From: UBA699 sp050261915 | Lineage (GTDB): Bacteria; Bacillota; Clostridia; Clostridiales; Clostridiaceae | Length of the DNA: 64,000 bases | Direction of reading: 5' to 3' | Assembly (NCBI GenBank): GCA_050261915.1 | Contig: JBLNDT010000011.1 | Location: 45,610 to 109,609, forward strand | Shown here: piece by piece, positions 1 through 8,503 of the stretch | How the letters are laid out: every line of letters begins with the position of its first letter | Position numbering within the stretch: the first letter of the stretch is position 1 | The notes under the pieces: generated by a model | Told to the model about the DNA's origin: nothing | The model's input: the letters and a program-made list of their open reading frames with translations, nothing else | The model's database searches: none | Made by a program: the position numbers and the translations under genes

Positions 1-64
1 CTTCATATAATGCTATTTTTGTTGAAGTAGATCCCGGATTTAACGCAAGTATTTTGTAACTCAT
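1..64 (-). CDS. buk: Butyrate kinase, N-terminal fragment (runs off window)
   Basis: Only the first 21 codons lie in the window. They begin at an ATG at 64 preceded by a GGAGGGG ribosome-binding site. The visible residues include NPGSTSTKI, the N-terminal phosphate-binding segment typical of butyrate kinase (acetate kinase instead has a N-x-GSSS-x-K version). Butyrate kinase turns butyryl phosphate plus ADP into butyrate plus ATP, the last step of butyrate fermentation. It starts 11 bp after the membrane protein gene upstream, so the two are probably cotranscribed from the sigma-54 promoter at 766-782. A related branched-chain fatty acid kinase is possible. Confidence 0.8.
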   Translation of the reverse strand, partial: MSYKILALNPGSTSTKIALYE

Positions 65-74
65 TTTACCCCTC

Positions 75-725
75 CTAATTTTTTTGCGGCTTCTTTTTTG
101 CAAAAGCCAATATTCCACCAAGTGCAACTGAAAGGAATGCTGCCGCTATTACCCTGTATTCTGCAGGAAGCAGGAACACAGCTGTATGAGCAGGTATCCA
201 GAAAAAAGGAATTGTTTTTAATACAACAAAGGAATAAAACCCATTCCAATCAATTCTTCTTACTAGTTTTAATATGTTTATATTTTGTTCACCTTCATAT
301 TTCATGTCTATAAAGGTGTCTGTAAACCTATGAAAACACATCATTGCAGGTCCAAAGCTTAAATTCATTATTGCACTTGTAAAAAATGCTCCTAAGAATT
401 TTACACCCTTCCCAGGTAATAGCCCCTGATTTGTAGCTGCCGCTACCCCTCCTGAGAATATTCCAAAGGTAAGCACTATAGCCATGCCTAAAAATCCCCA
501 AATCAACGCCCTGTAAAACCACCCTTTAGGTACTGTCCAATTTGAAGTTATTATCCTAATAGCCAGCAGTTCTCCCATGGTTGCCAGAATAAAAAACTTA
601 ACAAAACCCGCCATATAAGGATGCTGAGTTGTAAAAACAACAAAAACCGCATGGCTTGCAGGAACTATAAGTATGGCTGCGATTAAGGCAATGCCAAGCC
701 CCCACAAAATATCTCCCTTTTTCAA
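75..725 (-). CDS. Polytopic membrane protein of unknown function, upstream of buk
   Basis: 216 residues if translation starts at the TTG at 725, which has AGGAGGGG just upstream; the open frame extends to 791 but into the promoter. About four to five hydrophobic segments are visible (near residues 8-26, 36-55, 65-90, 105-125 and 170-205). The C-terminal part, with W-x-P-A-H-T-x-x-F and L-P-x-E-Y-R-V, resembles the end of Mpv17/PMP22-like membrane proteins, but this is a weak pattern match. It lies between a sigma-54 promoter and butyrate kinase, where ptb is usually found in clostridia, which suggests a role linked to butyrate or short-chain acid metabolism. That is inference. Confidence 0.7.
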   Translation of the reverse strand: MKKGDILWGLGIALIAAILIVPASHAVFVVFTTQHPYMAGFVKFFILATMGELLAIRIITSNWTVPKGWFYRALIWGFLGMAIVLTFGIFSGGVAAATNQGLLPGKGVKFLGAFFTSAIMNLSFGPAMMCFHRFTDTFIDMKYEGEQNINILKLVRRIDWNGFYSFVVLKTIPFFWIPAHTAVFLLPAEYRVIAAAFLSVALGGILAFAKKKPQKN

Positions 726-765
726 AAAAACCCCTCCTAAATTTAAATTACTCTTACAATAGTGT

Positions 766-782
766 AAGCAAATCTCATGCCA
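766..782 (-). promoter_or_regulatory. Sigma-54 (-24/-12) promoter for the membrane protein-buk operon
   Basis: On the minus strand the sequence reads TGGCAT-GAGAT-TTGCTT, matching the sigma-54 consensus TGGCAC-N5-TTGCW at all positions except one, with correct GG-to-GC spacing. It lies about 40 bp upstream of the TTG start of the membrane protein gene. A sigma-54 activator gene starts divergently at 917. A small inverted repeat (CTTAC/GTAAG, 753-768) overlaps the -12 element and the expected transcription start. Confidence 0.85.
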
Positions 783-838
783 TATAACCACCGCTCTAAA
801 ATTGTTTATTTTCGTGGAAAAATATCAATTTATAGGTT

Positions 839-874
839 AATAGGGTTGTTTGGTGTATCCCAATCAACCCTATT
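839..874. promoter_or_regulatory. Inverted repeat, probable activator binding site (UAS/operator)
   Basis: Perfect 10-bp arms AATAGGGTTG (839-848) and CAACCCTATT (865-874), extended by further TTGG/CCAA pairing inside, lie between the divergent sigma-54 operon and the activator gene. The site is about 70 bp upstream of the -12 element of the sigma-54 promoter and just upstream of a TATAAT (881-886) that could serve the activator gene. It could therefore both activate buk and autoregulate the activator. There is no T-run, so it is not a terminator. Confidence 0.65.
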
Positions 875-916
875 GTATGTTATAATTAAGTAATATTATA
901 CAAAGAGGAGATATAT

Positions 917-2956
917 ATGAAAAAGAATATTGCACTTATCAATTACGATTCTAAATCAGCAGAAATTTATAGCGACCAGATTAAAAGCGTCTTTTCGAAC
1001 AATATAGCTGTTAAGAAATACTGCGTCAACACAGAGGAGATCAAGACCAATATAGCTGCGGACTTAGTTTTGGTTCAGTACAATGACGGATTTGAAGATA
1101 TTAAAAAATATATTCAGGAAGATGCGGAGATAATGTTTTGCAACAGAACCATATCTAAAGCAGGGTTTAATAAAATACAGAGTATTCCTGAAGGTACAGA
1201 GGTTTTTGTTCTTGACGAAACATTAGATATGGCAAAAAATATTATCTCTATCATATATGAAAATGGAATTAGAAACCTAAACCTCACTGCGGCATGTCCT
1301 AAATCAAATATAAATTATAAGAAAAAAACAGTAATAATTTTGGGGGAATCAACATACGTTCCAAAGGATGCAAAAAAAATTATAAATATAGGAAGCAGCC
1401 TTTTAGACATCAGCACCTTAATTGGGATTGCCTTCAGGCTTGACCTGGATCATATAATCTGCAACAAGGATATCCAAAAAAGCTACAGCGAAGTAATACC
1501 TTCAAATTTAGGATTAGCAGAAATACTTGCCAAAGTTAACAGCTCCCAAGGTATGCTGAATGTACTTTTAGATGCAATAGAAGACGGTGTTATAAACCTT
1601 AATACTAAAGGAAAGATAATTTCATATAATGATAAGGCTGAAAAAATTCTTGGTATAAATAGAAATTCAACCTTTTCAGATAACATAATTGAAAAGTATC
1701 CTGATATCCCTTTTAAACCAGTATTGAAAACAAGAGAGCCTATAAAGGATAAGCTGATAAAAATAAATGGAAATGATTTTATTATATCCGTCAACCCAAT
1801 TATAAATTCCGGAAAACTTTATGGAGCCATTGCCATAATGAAGAACTTCAGCGAAGCAGAATTGAAACAGCATAAATTTAGAACCCAGATAATAGGGAAA
1901 GGTCATAGAGCAAAATATGATTTTAAAGATATAATCGGCAATAGTGAAGAAATATCAAAGTGCAGAAAAAAGGCAGAAAGAATGGCTGATTCAAATTCCA
2001 CAGTACTTATTACAGGGGAAAGCGGAACTGGGAAGGAGCTTTTTGCTCAGGCTATTCACAATAATTCCGAAAGAAAGGATTATCAGTTTGTAGTAATAAA
2101 TTGTGGTGCTCTTCCCGAATCACTACTCGAAAGCGAACTTTTCGGTTATGATGAAGGTTCCTTTACCGGAGCCAGAAAAGGTGGTAAACAGGGACTTTTT
2201 GAACTTGCCCACAAAGGAACACTATTTTTTGATGAAATAGGAGAAATGCCATTATCTCTTCAGTCTAGACTCCTAAGAGTACTACAGGAAAGAGAAGTTA
2301 TGAGAATCGGCGGGGATATGCTTATAAGCATCGATGTCAGATTAATTGCTGCAACTAATAGAAATTTAAAGGAAATGGTTGAAAAAGGCAGTTTCAGAGA
2401 AGATTTGTTTTACAGGCTTAACGTTTTAAGCTTAAAGGTTCCTTCCTTAAACTCTAGGAAAGAAGATATACTGCCTATAATGAATAAGCTTAAATCAGAT
2501 TTTAATGGAAACTTTACCCTTACAGATAGTGCAGAAAATGCATTGATTAAGCATAACTGGAAGGGTAATGTTAGGGAACTTAAAAATTATGTGGAATACC
2601 TTACAAACCTTGGAATAAGTACAGTAGGTCCTGAAGATCTTCCATTTTATGATGAAGATTTTGCAGAAATTCATAAAGACAGCAATATAGATATCCTTTA
2701 TGAAGTTGCAGGAAAAAAACTAGAATCTCACATATTAGTTCTTAAAAAACTAGAGAGGGCTTATAATCAAAACAAAAGAATTGGGAGACGCAGCATATCA
2801 GCGGAGTTTGAAAAAGAAAATATTTTTATTAGCGAGCAGGAAATAAGATCTATTCTTTTAAACCTTGAAAAATGCGGCCTTGTTAATATTTTACAAGGAA
2901 GAAGTGGAACAGTTATCACTGAAGCCGGAAAAATCCTTCTCGAAAAACATAAATAA
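917..2956 (+). CDS. Sigma-54-dependent transcriptional activator with PAS sensor and winged-helix C-terminus
   Basis: 679 residues. Residues 1-200 form a variable N-terminal region somewhat like the PrpR/propionate-type receiver. A PAS domain follows at about 205-320. The AAA+ sigma-54 interaction domain covers about 335-570, with Walker A GESGTGKE (367-374), the sigma-54 contact loop GSFTGA (414-419) and Walker B LFFDEIGE (436-443). The last 80 residues look like a winged helix (about 605-679) rather than the Fis-type helix-turn-helix normally found here. An AGAGGAG site precedes the ATG. It sits divergently from a sigma-54 promoter, so it most likely activates the membrane protein-buk operon. 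The signal sensed is unknown. Confidence 0.9.
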   Translation: MKKNIALINYDSKSAEIYSDQIKSVFSNNIAVKKYCVNTEEIKTNIAADLVLVQYNDGFEDIKKYIQEDAEIMFCNRTISKAGFNKIQSIPEGTEVFVLDETLDMAKNIISIIYENGIRNLNLTAACPKSNINYKKKTVIILGESTYVPKDAKKIINIGSSLLDISTLIGIAFRLDLDHIICNKDIQKSYSEVIPSNLGLAEILAKVNSSQGMLNVLLDAIEDGVINLNTKGKIISYNDKAEKILGINRNSTFSDNIIEKYPDIPFKPVLKTREPIKDKLIKINGNDFIISVNPIINSGKLYGAIAIMKNFSEAELKQHKFRTQIIGKGHRAKYDFKDIIGNSEEISKCRKKAERMADSNSTVLITGESGTGKELFAQAIHNNSERKDYQFVVINCGALPESLLESELFGYDEGSFTGARKGGKQGLFELAHKGTLFFDEIGEMPLSLQSRLLRVLQEREVMRIGGDMLISIDVRLIAATNRNLKEMVEKGSFREDLFYRLNVLSLKVPSLNSRKEDILPIMNKLKSDFNGNFTLTDSAENALIKHNWKGNVRELKNYVEYLTNLGISTVGPEDLPFYDEDFAEIHKDSNIDILYEVAGKKLESHILVLKKLERAYNQNKRIGRRSISAEFEKENIFISEQEIRSILLNLEKCGLVNILQGRSGTVITEAGKILLEKHK

Positions 2957-2974
2957 AGCATATGGGGTGATGAT

Positions 2975-3877
2975 ATGAATTATTTAATAATTGGCACCGG
3001 AGGAGTTGGTGGCGCTTTAGGCGGGTTCCTCGCTTCAAGTGGCCATAATGTTGATTTTATAGCCCATGGAAAAACCTTGGATGAACTTAAAAATAAAGGT
3101 TTGAAAATAAAATCAGGAATAAAAGGTGAAATCTTTATTCCAAATGTAAATGCTTATTCAATTGAGGGTTATGATAATACTGCAGATGTTATTTTTATTT
3201 GTGTAAAATATTATTCCATAAAAGGCATAATTTCCCTGCTTAAAAAGGCTTCTGATAAAAGCGTAATAATTCCTTTGCTGAATGGTTACGGTATAGGTGA
3301 GAAGCTAAGACAAGAAACAAATATGAATAATATTATCGACGGGTGTATTTATATATCTTCATATGTTGAAGCTCCAGGTTCAATAGTTCAGCTTGGAAGT
3401 TTATTTAAGCTTGTTTTTGGAGCAGTAAATGGTAATTATGAAAGCCTTGATATTATTAAAAATGACCTGCTAAACTCTGGTGTTGAAGCAATAATTTCAA
3501 ATAACATAGAACAGGACTTATTTAAGAAATTTTCTTTTGTATCCTCCTGTGCTGCCTGCGGCGCATATTACGATGCAGCTGCAGGTTTAATTCAAAGCGA
3601 AGAAAAATATAAAAACACCTTTATTGAACTCTGCAGAGAAATTGATGCTATAGGAAAAAAACTTAATTTTAAATTCTATCCAGATTTAACTGAAGTTAAT
3701 TTAAAAACCCTTTATACTTTGCCTAAGGATGCAACTTCCTCCCTTTACAAGGATATTAAATCTGGCCAAAGAAGTGAGGTAGACAGCTTGATTTTTAAAG
3801 TTGTAAGTTTAGGAGAAGAGCTTGGAGTTGAAACCCCAACATACAAAATCATAGCAGATCATTTTGGTTATAAATAA
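2975..3877 (+). CDS. Ketopantoate reductase family protein (PanE/ApbA-like)
   Basis: 300 residues. The N-terminal Rossmann fold shows GTGGVGG at residues 7-13. The C-terminal helical domain begins near FKKFSFVSS, where the catalytic lysine of the family lies. PanE reduces 2-dehydropantoate to pantoate with NADPH for coenzyme A synthesis, but many clostridial paralogues act on other 2-keto acids. The gene starts 18 bp after the sigma-54 activator with a GGGGTGAT ribosome-binding site, so it is cotranscribed with it. No other pantothenate gene is nearby, so a true PanE role is uncertain. Confidence 0.75.
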   Translation: MNYLIIGTGGVGGALGGFLASSGHNVDFIAHGKTLDELKNKGLKIKSGIKGEIFIPNVNAYSIEGYDNTADVIFICVKYYSIKGIISLLKKASDKSVIIPLLNGYGIGEKLRQETNMNNIIDGCIYISSYVEAPGSIVQLGSLFKLVFGAVNGNYESLDIIKNDLLNSGVEAIISNNIEQDLFKKFSFVSSCAACGAYYDAAAGLIQSEEKYKNTFIELCREIDAIGKKLNFKFYPDLTEVNLKTLYTLPKDATSSLYKDIKSGQRSEVDSLIFKVVSLGEELGVETPTYKIIADHFGYK

Positions 3878-3952
3878 AATTAATTATGTACAGTTAAAAA
3901 CTATATGTTATCATCATAATATATTAGTTTTATTATAGATTGGAGCAATATT

Positions 3953-4936
3953 ATGCATATACCAGATAACTATTTAAGCCCTTCTACATGTGTAGTTATG
4001 GCTGGAATAATGGTGCCAGTATGGAAAAGTGCTGCTGATAAAACAAATTTGGAGCTTTCTAGAAAGAAGATCCCTCTCCTTGGAATTTGCTCAGCATTTT
4101 CATTTATTATAATGATGTTTAATATACCCCTTCCCGGAGGCACCTCAGGGCATGCTATAGGTTCTGTTTTAGCAGCAATTCTTCTTGGTCCTAGCGGTGC
4201 TGTAGTTTCAATAACCATTGCATTAGCAATTCAGGCATTATTTTTTGGTGATGGAGGTATTTTAGCTTTTGGTGCAAACTGCTTTAATATGGCTTTCATA
4301 ATGCCTTTTACAGGATATTATATATATAAATTTATTTCTGGATTGTTCAAAGAAACAAAAGGTGAATATATAGGCTCTTTTATTGCAGGGTATGCAGGAA
4401 TGAACTTAGCTGCTTTAATGGCTGCTATAGAATTTGGTATTCAACCCCTATTATTTAGAGATGCAGCAGGACTTCCAATGTACTGCCCTTATGGATTAAG
4501 TATAACTATCCCGGCTATGCTGCTGCCTCACCTTCTTGTGGTGGGATTTGTTGAAGGATTGGTAACAGCTGCAGTATTTGGATATGTGCGTAAAGTTTCT
4601 AAGAATTCAATATACCAGGGTAAAGATATCAAATTAAAACCCTTGTATGTTTTATTGTTTGTACTTATCGTTCTTGTACCTATAGGACTTTTTGCCCCAG
4701 GAACCGCTTTTGGAGAATGGGACTCAGATGAAATTAATAGTTTAATTGGATATATTCCAAAGGGAATAAAAGATGGATTTCATTTTAATTCTTTATTTAA
4801 AGACTACTCCATACATGGTATTTTGCCCTATGCAGCATATATTTTATCTGGAATAATTGGGATTATACTAATCATTACTGTAATAAGGCTATTGTTTATT
4901 AAAAAAAATAAAAATGAAAAGTCCATTATTGACTAG
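3953..4936 (+). CDS. larMN: ECF-type nickel transporter substrate-binding subunit, M-N fusion
   Basis: 327 residues and strongly hydrophobic. It begins MHIPDNYLSP, the N-terminus of CbiM/NikM proteins whose Met-His end binds the metal. About seven membrane segments form the M domain (1-225). The C-terminal part (about 230-320) is the PDGLE/NikN-like module: two membrane segments around an external loop with FGEWDSDE. The gene opens the nickel transport and pincer-nucleotide operon. The context of larC, larE and larB supports nickel rather than cobalt. The 75 bp upstream holds no clear sigma-A promoter or NikR box that I can see. Confidence 0.85.
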   Translation: MHIPDNYLSPSTCVVMAGIMVPVWKSAADKTNLELSRKKIPLLGICSAFSFIIMMFNIPLPGGTSGHAIGSVLAAILLGPSGAVVSITIALAIQALFFGDGGILAFGANCFNMAFIMPFTGYYIYKFISGLFKETKGEYIGSFIAGYAGMNLAALMAAIEFGIQPLLFRDAAGLPMYCPYGLSITIPAMLLPHLLVVGFVEGLVTAAVFGYVRKVSKNSIYQGKDIKLKPLYVLLFVLIVLVPIGLFAPGTAFGEWDSDEINSLIGYIPKGIKDGFHFNSLFKDYSIHGILPYAAYILSGIIGIILIITVIRLLFIKKNKNEKSIID

Positions 4937-4953
4937 GGGGAGCAGGTGAAATT

Positions 4954-5769
4954 GTGGCAGCAGATTGGCTTCTAAAGAAAGATGACCCAATAAAAACAAT
5001 CAGTAAAGATGGCTTTATTGATAAAAGCATCCTTGGAATACTCGGAATACTCGGAAGGATAAAAAAACTTGGAACCTTCAGCAATAAAAAGATATATAAA
5101 ATTAATGGCACTTTAAAGCTTCTTTTCACATTAATAAACATTGTTTTCCTTTCATTATCAAGAAGTTTTATATTTGTATCCATATATGATTTAGCAGTAA
5201 TAATATCATTATTTCTTTTAGAAAAAGATGATAGAAAGAGCATTGCTGTAATAAGCAGCATTATTCCTTTGCTTACAGTTTTTATGCTTATCCCCTCATT
5301 TATTTATGGGAATATTCATAACAGCATTTTAATTATAATGAAAATTACAGGTACTATACTATCAGTTAACATCTTATCTTATACAACTAAATGGAATTAC
5401 ATAACAAAATCATTAAAGTTTCTTTTCATACCTGATCTATTTATATGGATTATGGATATAACCATAAAGTATATAGTAATACTCGGTGAACATTCTATAA
5501 ACTTATTGTATGCATTAAAACTTAGATCAGTTGGCAAAAATGATAAAAAATACAATAACCTTTCTGTAATAATAGGCAACCTTTTTTTAAGTTCCAAGGA
5601 CATGGGTGAGGAAATGTTTGCTGCAATGGCATGCAGGGGTTTTACCGGCGAATATACTAGTATTTCAAAGTTGAAATTTGATAAAATAGATGCATTATAT
5701 ACTGTGTTAAATCTACTTGTGCCAATACTTTGTATATGGCTGAATATAAATAAAGGGGGCATACTATGA
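4954..5769 (+). CDS. larQ: ECF transporter transmembrane (T) component
   Basis: 271 residues, CbiQ/NikQ family. Membrane segments lie near residues 45-85, 95-150 and 245-268, and the conserved coupling-helix region includes AMACRGFTGEY (about 225-235), the A-R-G signature through which the T component contacts the ATPase. The likely start is the GTG at 4954, downstream of an AGGGGGAGCAGGTG purine-rich stretch. Its stop overlaps the ATP-binding subunit start by ATGA, showing translational coupling. It drives nickel import together with the M-N subunit and the ATPase. Confidence 0.85.
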   Translation: MAADWLLKKDDPIKTISKDGFIDKSILGILGILGRIKKLGTFSNKKIYKINGTLKLLFTLINIVFLSLSRSFIFVSIYDLAVIISLFLLEKDDRKSIAVISSIIPLLTVFMLIPSFIYGNIHNSILIIMKITGTILSVNILSYTTKWNYITKSLKFLFIPDLFIWIMDITIKYIVILGEHSINLLYALKLRSVGKNDKKYNNLSVIIGNLFLSSKDMGEEMFAAMACRGFTGEYTSISKLKFDKIDALYTVLNLLVPILCIWLNINKGGIL

Positions 5770-6491
5770 TACAAACGAAAAACATTCATTTTAGTTATAA
5801 AGACAGATATGCTCTAAAAAATGTAAGTATAAATATTGATGAAGGTGAATCAATTGCTTTAATAGGCCCTAACGGCAGCGGAAAATCCACTTTTTTAAAA
5901 CTTCTTAATGGAATAGTATTTCCTAGCAGCGGTTCCTATTATTTTAATAATGAGGAAATTACTGAAAAGAAACTAGATAAAAATTTATTTTCAAAGGACT
6001 TCCATAGAAAAATAGGATTTGTATTTCAAAATTCCGATACACAGCTTTTCTGTTCCACAGTTTATGAAGAAGTTGCCTTTGGACCAAGACAGATGGGTTT
6101 ATCTGATGAAGAAGTTAATAAAAGAGTTTACTGTTGTCTAGAGATGCTTAATATTGAAAAGCTTAAACATGAACCTCCATACAATTTAAGCTTTGGAGAA
6201 AAAAAAAGAGTTGCCATAGCTTCTGTACTTTCCATGAACCCTGAGGTTATTGCTCTTGATGAACCTATGAACGGCATTGACCCTAAGGGTAAAAACTTTC
6301 TAAGAGAACTTTTTATAGAGTTGAATAAAGCTGGGAAAACCATAATTTGTTCCACCCATGATTTTGAATATGTAGATGGAGTTTTTGAAAGAGCAGTGGT
6401 TTTTTCAGAGGGACATACTATAATAAGAGATGATGATTATACTAAAGTTATCGATGATGATAATTTTCTAATTGAAAATAATATTAAATAG
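5766..6491 (+). CDS. larO: ECF transporter ATP-binding subunit
   Basis: 241 residues, CbiO/NikO family. Walker A GPNGSGKST is at residues 34-42, the Q-loop region VFQNSDTQLF follows, the ABC signature is LSFGEKKRVA and Walker B is VIALDEPMNGID, followed by the switch histidine in STHDFEY. It powers nickel uptake through the M-N and T subunits encoded just upstream. The start overlaps the upstream gene by four bases, and the larC ribosome-binding site directly follows its stop. Confidence 0.88.
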   Translation: MIQTKNIHFSYKDRYALKNVSINIDEGESIALIGPNGSGKSTFLKLLNGIVFPSSGSYYFNNEEITEKKLDKNLFSKDFHRKIGFVFQNSDTQLFCSTVYEEVAFGPRQMGLSDEEVNKRVYCCLEMLNIEKLKHEPPYNLSFGEKKRVAIASVLSMNPEVIALDEPMNGIDPKGKNFLRELFIELNKAGKTIICSTHDFEYVDGVFERAVVFSEGHTIIRDDDYTKVIDDDNFLIENNIK

Positions 6492-6506
6492 ATGGGAGAG
6501 ATTAAT

Positions 6507-7703
6507 TTGAAAATACTATATTATGATTGTTTTTCAGGTATAAGCGGAGATATGAACCTTGGAGCAATGCTGGATATGGGAGTTGATGAAGGTTATCTTG
6601 TTAGTGAGCTCTCCAAATTAAACATAGATCATGAATTTGAAATTAAAACATGTAAAGATCAAAGAAAGGGAATTAAAGGCACAAAGGTGGATGTTGTTGT
6701 TAAACATCATCACCATGAGCATACTCACCACCATCACAGAAATTTAAAGGATATTGAAAATATAATTAATTTAAGTGCTCTAAATGACAATGTAAAAAAT
6801 TTAAGCCTTAATATGTTTAATAAAATAGCTGAAGCTGAGGGAAAGGTACACGGAAAATCCATATATGAAGTACATTTTCATGAGGTTGGAGCAATAGATT
6901 CAATTATTGATATTACAGGAGCTGCCATATGCCTAGACTTTCTAAAGGTTGATAAAATAATGTGTTCCTCTGTAGAACTTGGTGGAGGCTTTGTCAAATG
7001 TGCTCATGGTTTGATTCCTGTTCCTGCTCCAGCTACTGTGGAGATATTAAAAGGAATACCTGTTAAATCGGGTATAGTGCCTTTTGAAACCACAACCCCT
7101 ACAGGTGCTGCTATACTTGCATCTAATGTTAATGAGTTTTCAGATATGAAGGATTTTATTATAGAAAAGACTGGTTATGGTGTTGGAAACCGGGATACTG
7201 ACATTCCTAATGTGCTAAGAGTATATATTGGTAAAAAAAAACCTGAATCAATAGATAAAGATCAAGTTTGGCTTTTAGAGTGTAATATTGATGATATGAA
7301 CCCAGAATTATTGGAATATATTACTGAAAAAATTTTTAATGAAGGAGCTCTTGATGTATATAAAATACCAATATTAATGAAAAAAGAAAGACTTGGAATA
7401 ATATATTCTGTATTATGCCAGGAAGAACAAAAGGAAATTCTAAAAGATATTATATTTACAGAAACAAGCACCTTGGGAATAAGAGAGCAGCTATTTAAAA
7501 GAACAATTCTAACAAGAGAATTTGAAAATGTTGATACATGCTTTGGTAAAGCAAAAATTAAAAAAGCGTACTATAAGGGTGAGCTGATTAAATCAAAACC
7601 TGAATATGAGGATTGCAAAAGTCTTGCTGCCTTAAACAAAGTTCCAATTAAAAACATATATGATGAAATCATTAGAAATATGAGGTCTGAAGATGGAAAA
7701 TAA
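6507..7703 (+). CDS. larC: Nickel insertion protein LarC (pyridinium-3,5-bisthiocarboxylate mononucleotide nickel chelatase)
   Basis: 398 residues if started at the TTG at 6507, which is spaced 6 nt from GGGAGAG and gives the family N-terminus MKILYYDCFSGISGDM; an in-frame ATG at 6492 overlaps that ribosome-binding site. LarC inserts nickel, in a CTP-dependent reaction, into the bisthiolated nicotinic acid mononucleotide to give the nickel-pincer cofactor. A histidine-rich stretch (VKHHHHEHTHHHH, near residue 72) probably binds or stores nickel. In Lactobacillus plantarum larC is split by a programmed frameshift; here it is one continuous frame. The end overlaps larE by 11 bp. Confidence 0.9.
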   Translation: MKILYYDCFSGISGDMNLGAMLDMGVDEGYLVSELSKLNIDHEFEIKTCKDQRKGIKGTKVDVVVKHHHHEHTHHHHRNLKDIENIINLSALNDNVKNLSLNMFNKIAEAEGKVHGKSIYEVHFHEVGAIDSIIDITGAAICLDFLKVDKIMCSSVELGGGFVKCAHGLIPVPAPATVEILKGIPVKSGIVPFETTTPTGAAILASNVNEFSDMKDFIIEKTGYGVGNRDTDIPNVLRVYIGKKKPESIDKDQVWLLECNIDDMNPELLEYITEKIFNEGALDVYKIPILMKKERLGIIYSVLCQEEQKEILKDIIFTETSTLGIREQLFKRTILTREFENVDTCFGKAKIKKAYYKGELIKSKPEYEDCKSLAALNKVPIKNIYDEIIRNMRSEDGK

Positions 7704-8502
7704 GAATTATTTAAACCTTATTAAATATTTAAAGGAACTTGATTCTGTGCTGGTTGCTTTTTCTGGTGGAGTTGATAGCACCTTTCTTCTTAAAGCTGCA
7801 AAGGATGCCTTAAATGATAAAGCTGCTGCCATAACAATTGCCTGCCCTTACATACCTAAATGGGAAATTGAAGAAGCAAAGAAACTTGCAAAGATTATAG
7901 GAATACGGCATGAACTAATTGAAGTTGCTGATATAATTGAGGAAATAAGATTTAATCCAAAGGACAGGTGCTACCTTTGTAAAAAAACCGTATTTTCCCT
8001 TATTAAAGATTATGCAGATAAAAACAACTACAAGTATGTGGCTGATGGAACTAATGCAGATGATATAAATGACTACAGACCTGGTATTAGGGCATTGAAG
8101 GAGCTTAGTATAAAGAGCCCTCTGCTGGAAAATGGTTTTACTAAAAGTGATATAAGAAATCTATCAAAGGAACTAAGCCTTCAGACCTGGGATAAACCTT
8201 CATATGCATGTCTCCTTTCAAGAATTCCATATGGAGCAGAGCTTAAAATTTCTGATTTTTCAAAGATAGAGTTATCAGAAAAATATCTTATGGATAAAGG
8301 CTATAGAGCTGTCAGAGTTAGAGCCCATGGAGACCTGGCAAGAATTGAGGTACCTAGAGAAAACTTGGAGAGTTTATTTAACCTTGATTTACTTGATGAA
8401 ATATCATCAAAGTTGGAGGAATTTGGATTTAAGTATGTAACCTTGGATATTAAGGGATATAGAACTGGAAGTTTAAATATAGAATTGGAAAGTGGGATAT
8501 AA
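7693..8502 (+). CDS. larE: ATP-dependent sulfurtransferase LarE (pincer cofactor thiolation)
   Basis: 269 residues. The PP-loop SGGVDST (24-30) marks the adenylating ATP pyrophosphatase fold. LarE adenylates the carboxylates of pyridinium-3,5-biscarboxylate mononucleotide and replaces them with thiocarboxylates. Cysteines occur at 51, 93, 96 and 173; C173, in YACLLSRIPYG, aligns with the sacrificial Cys176 of the L. plantarum enzyme. C93 and C96 (DRCYLC) add two more, resembling the three-cysteine LarE class proposed to carry a [4Fe-4S] cluster and act catalytically. The cluster is inference. The start overlaps larC. Confidence 0.9.
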   Translation: MENKNYLNLIKYLKELDSVLVAFSGGVDSTFLLKAAKDALNDKAAAITIACPYIPKWEIEEAKKLAKIIGIRHELIEVADIIEEIRFNPKDRCYLCKKTVFSLIKDYADKNNYKYVADGTNADDINDYRPGIRALKELSIKSPLLENGFTKSDIRNLSKELSLQTWDKPSYACLLSRIPYGAELKISDFSKIELSEKYLMDKGYRAVRVRAHGDLARIEVPRENLESLFNLDLLDEISSKLEEFGFKYVTLDIKGYRTGSLNIELESGI

Positions 8503-8503
8503 T

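Noticed and set aside
6700..6740. Run of histidine codons in larC, resembling an artificial tag
   Set aside because: It is a mixed His/Glu/Thr metal-binding stretch inside the gene, as expected for a nickel-handling protein, and not vector sequence.
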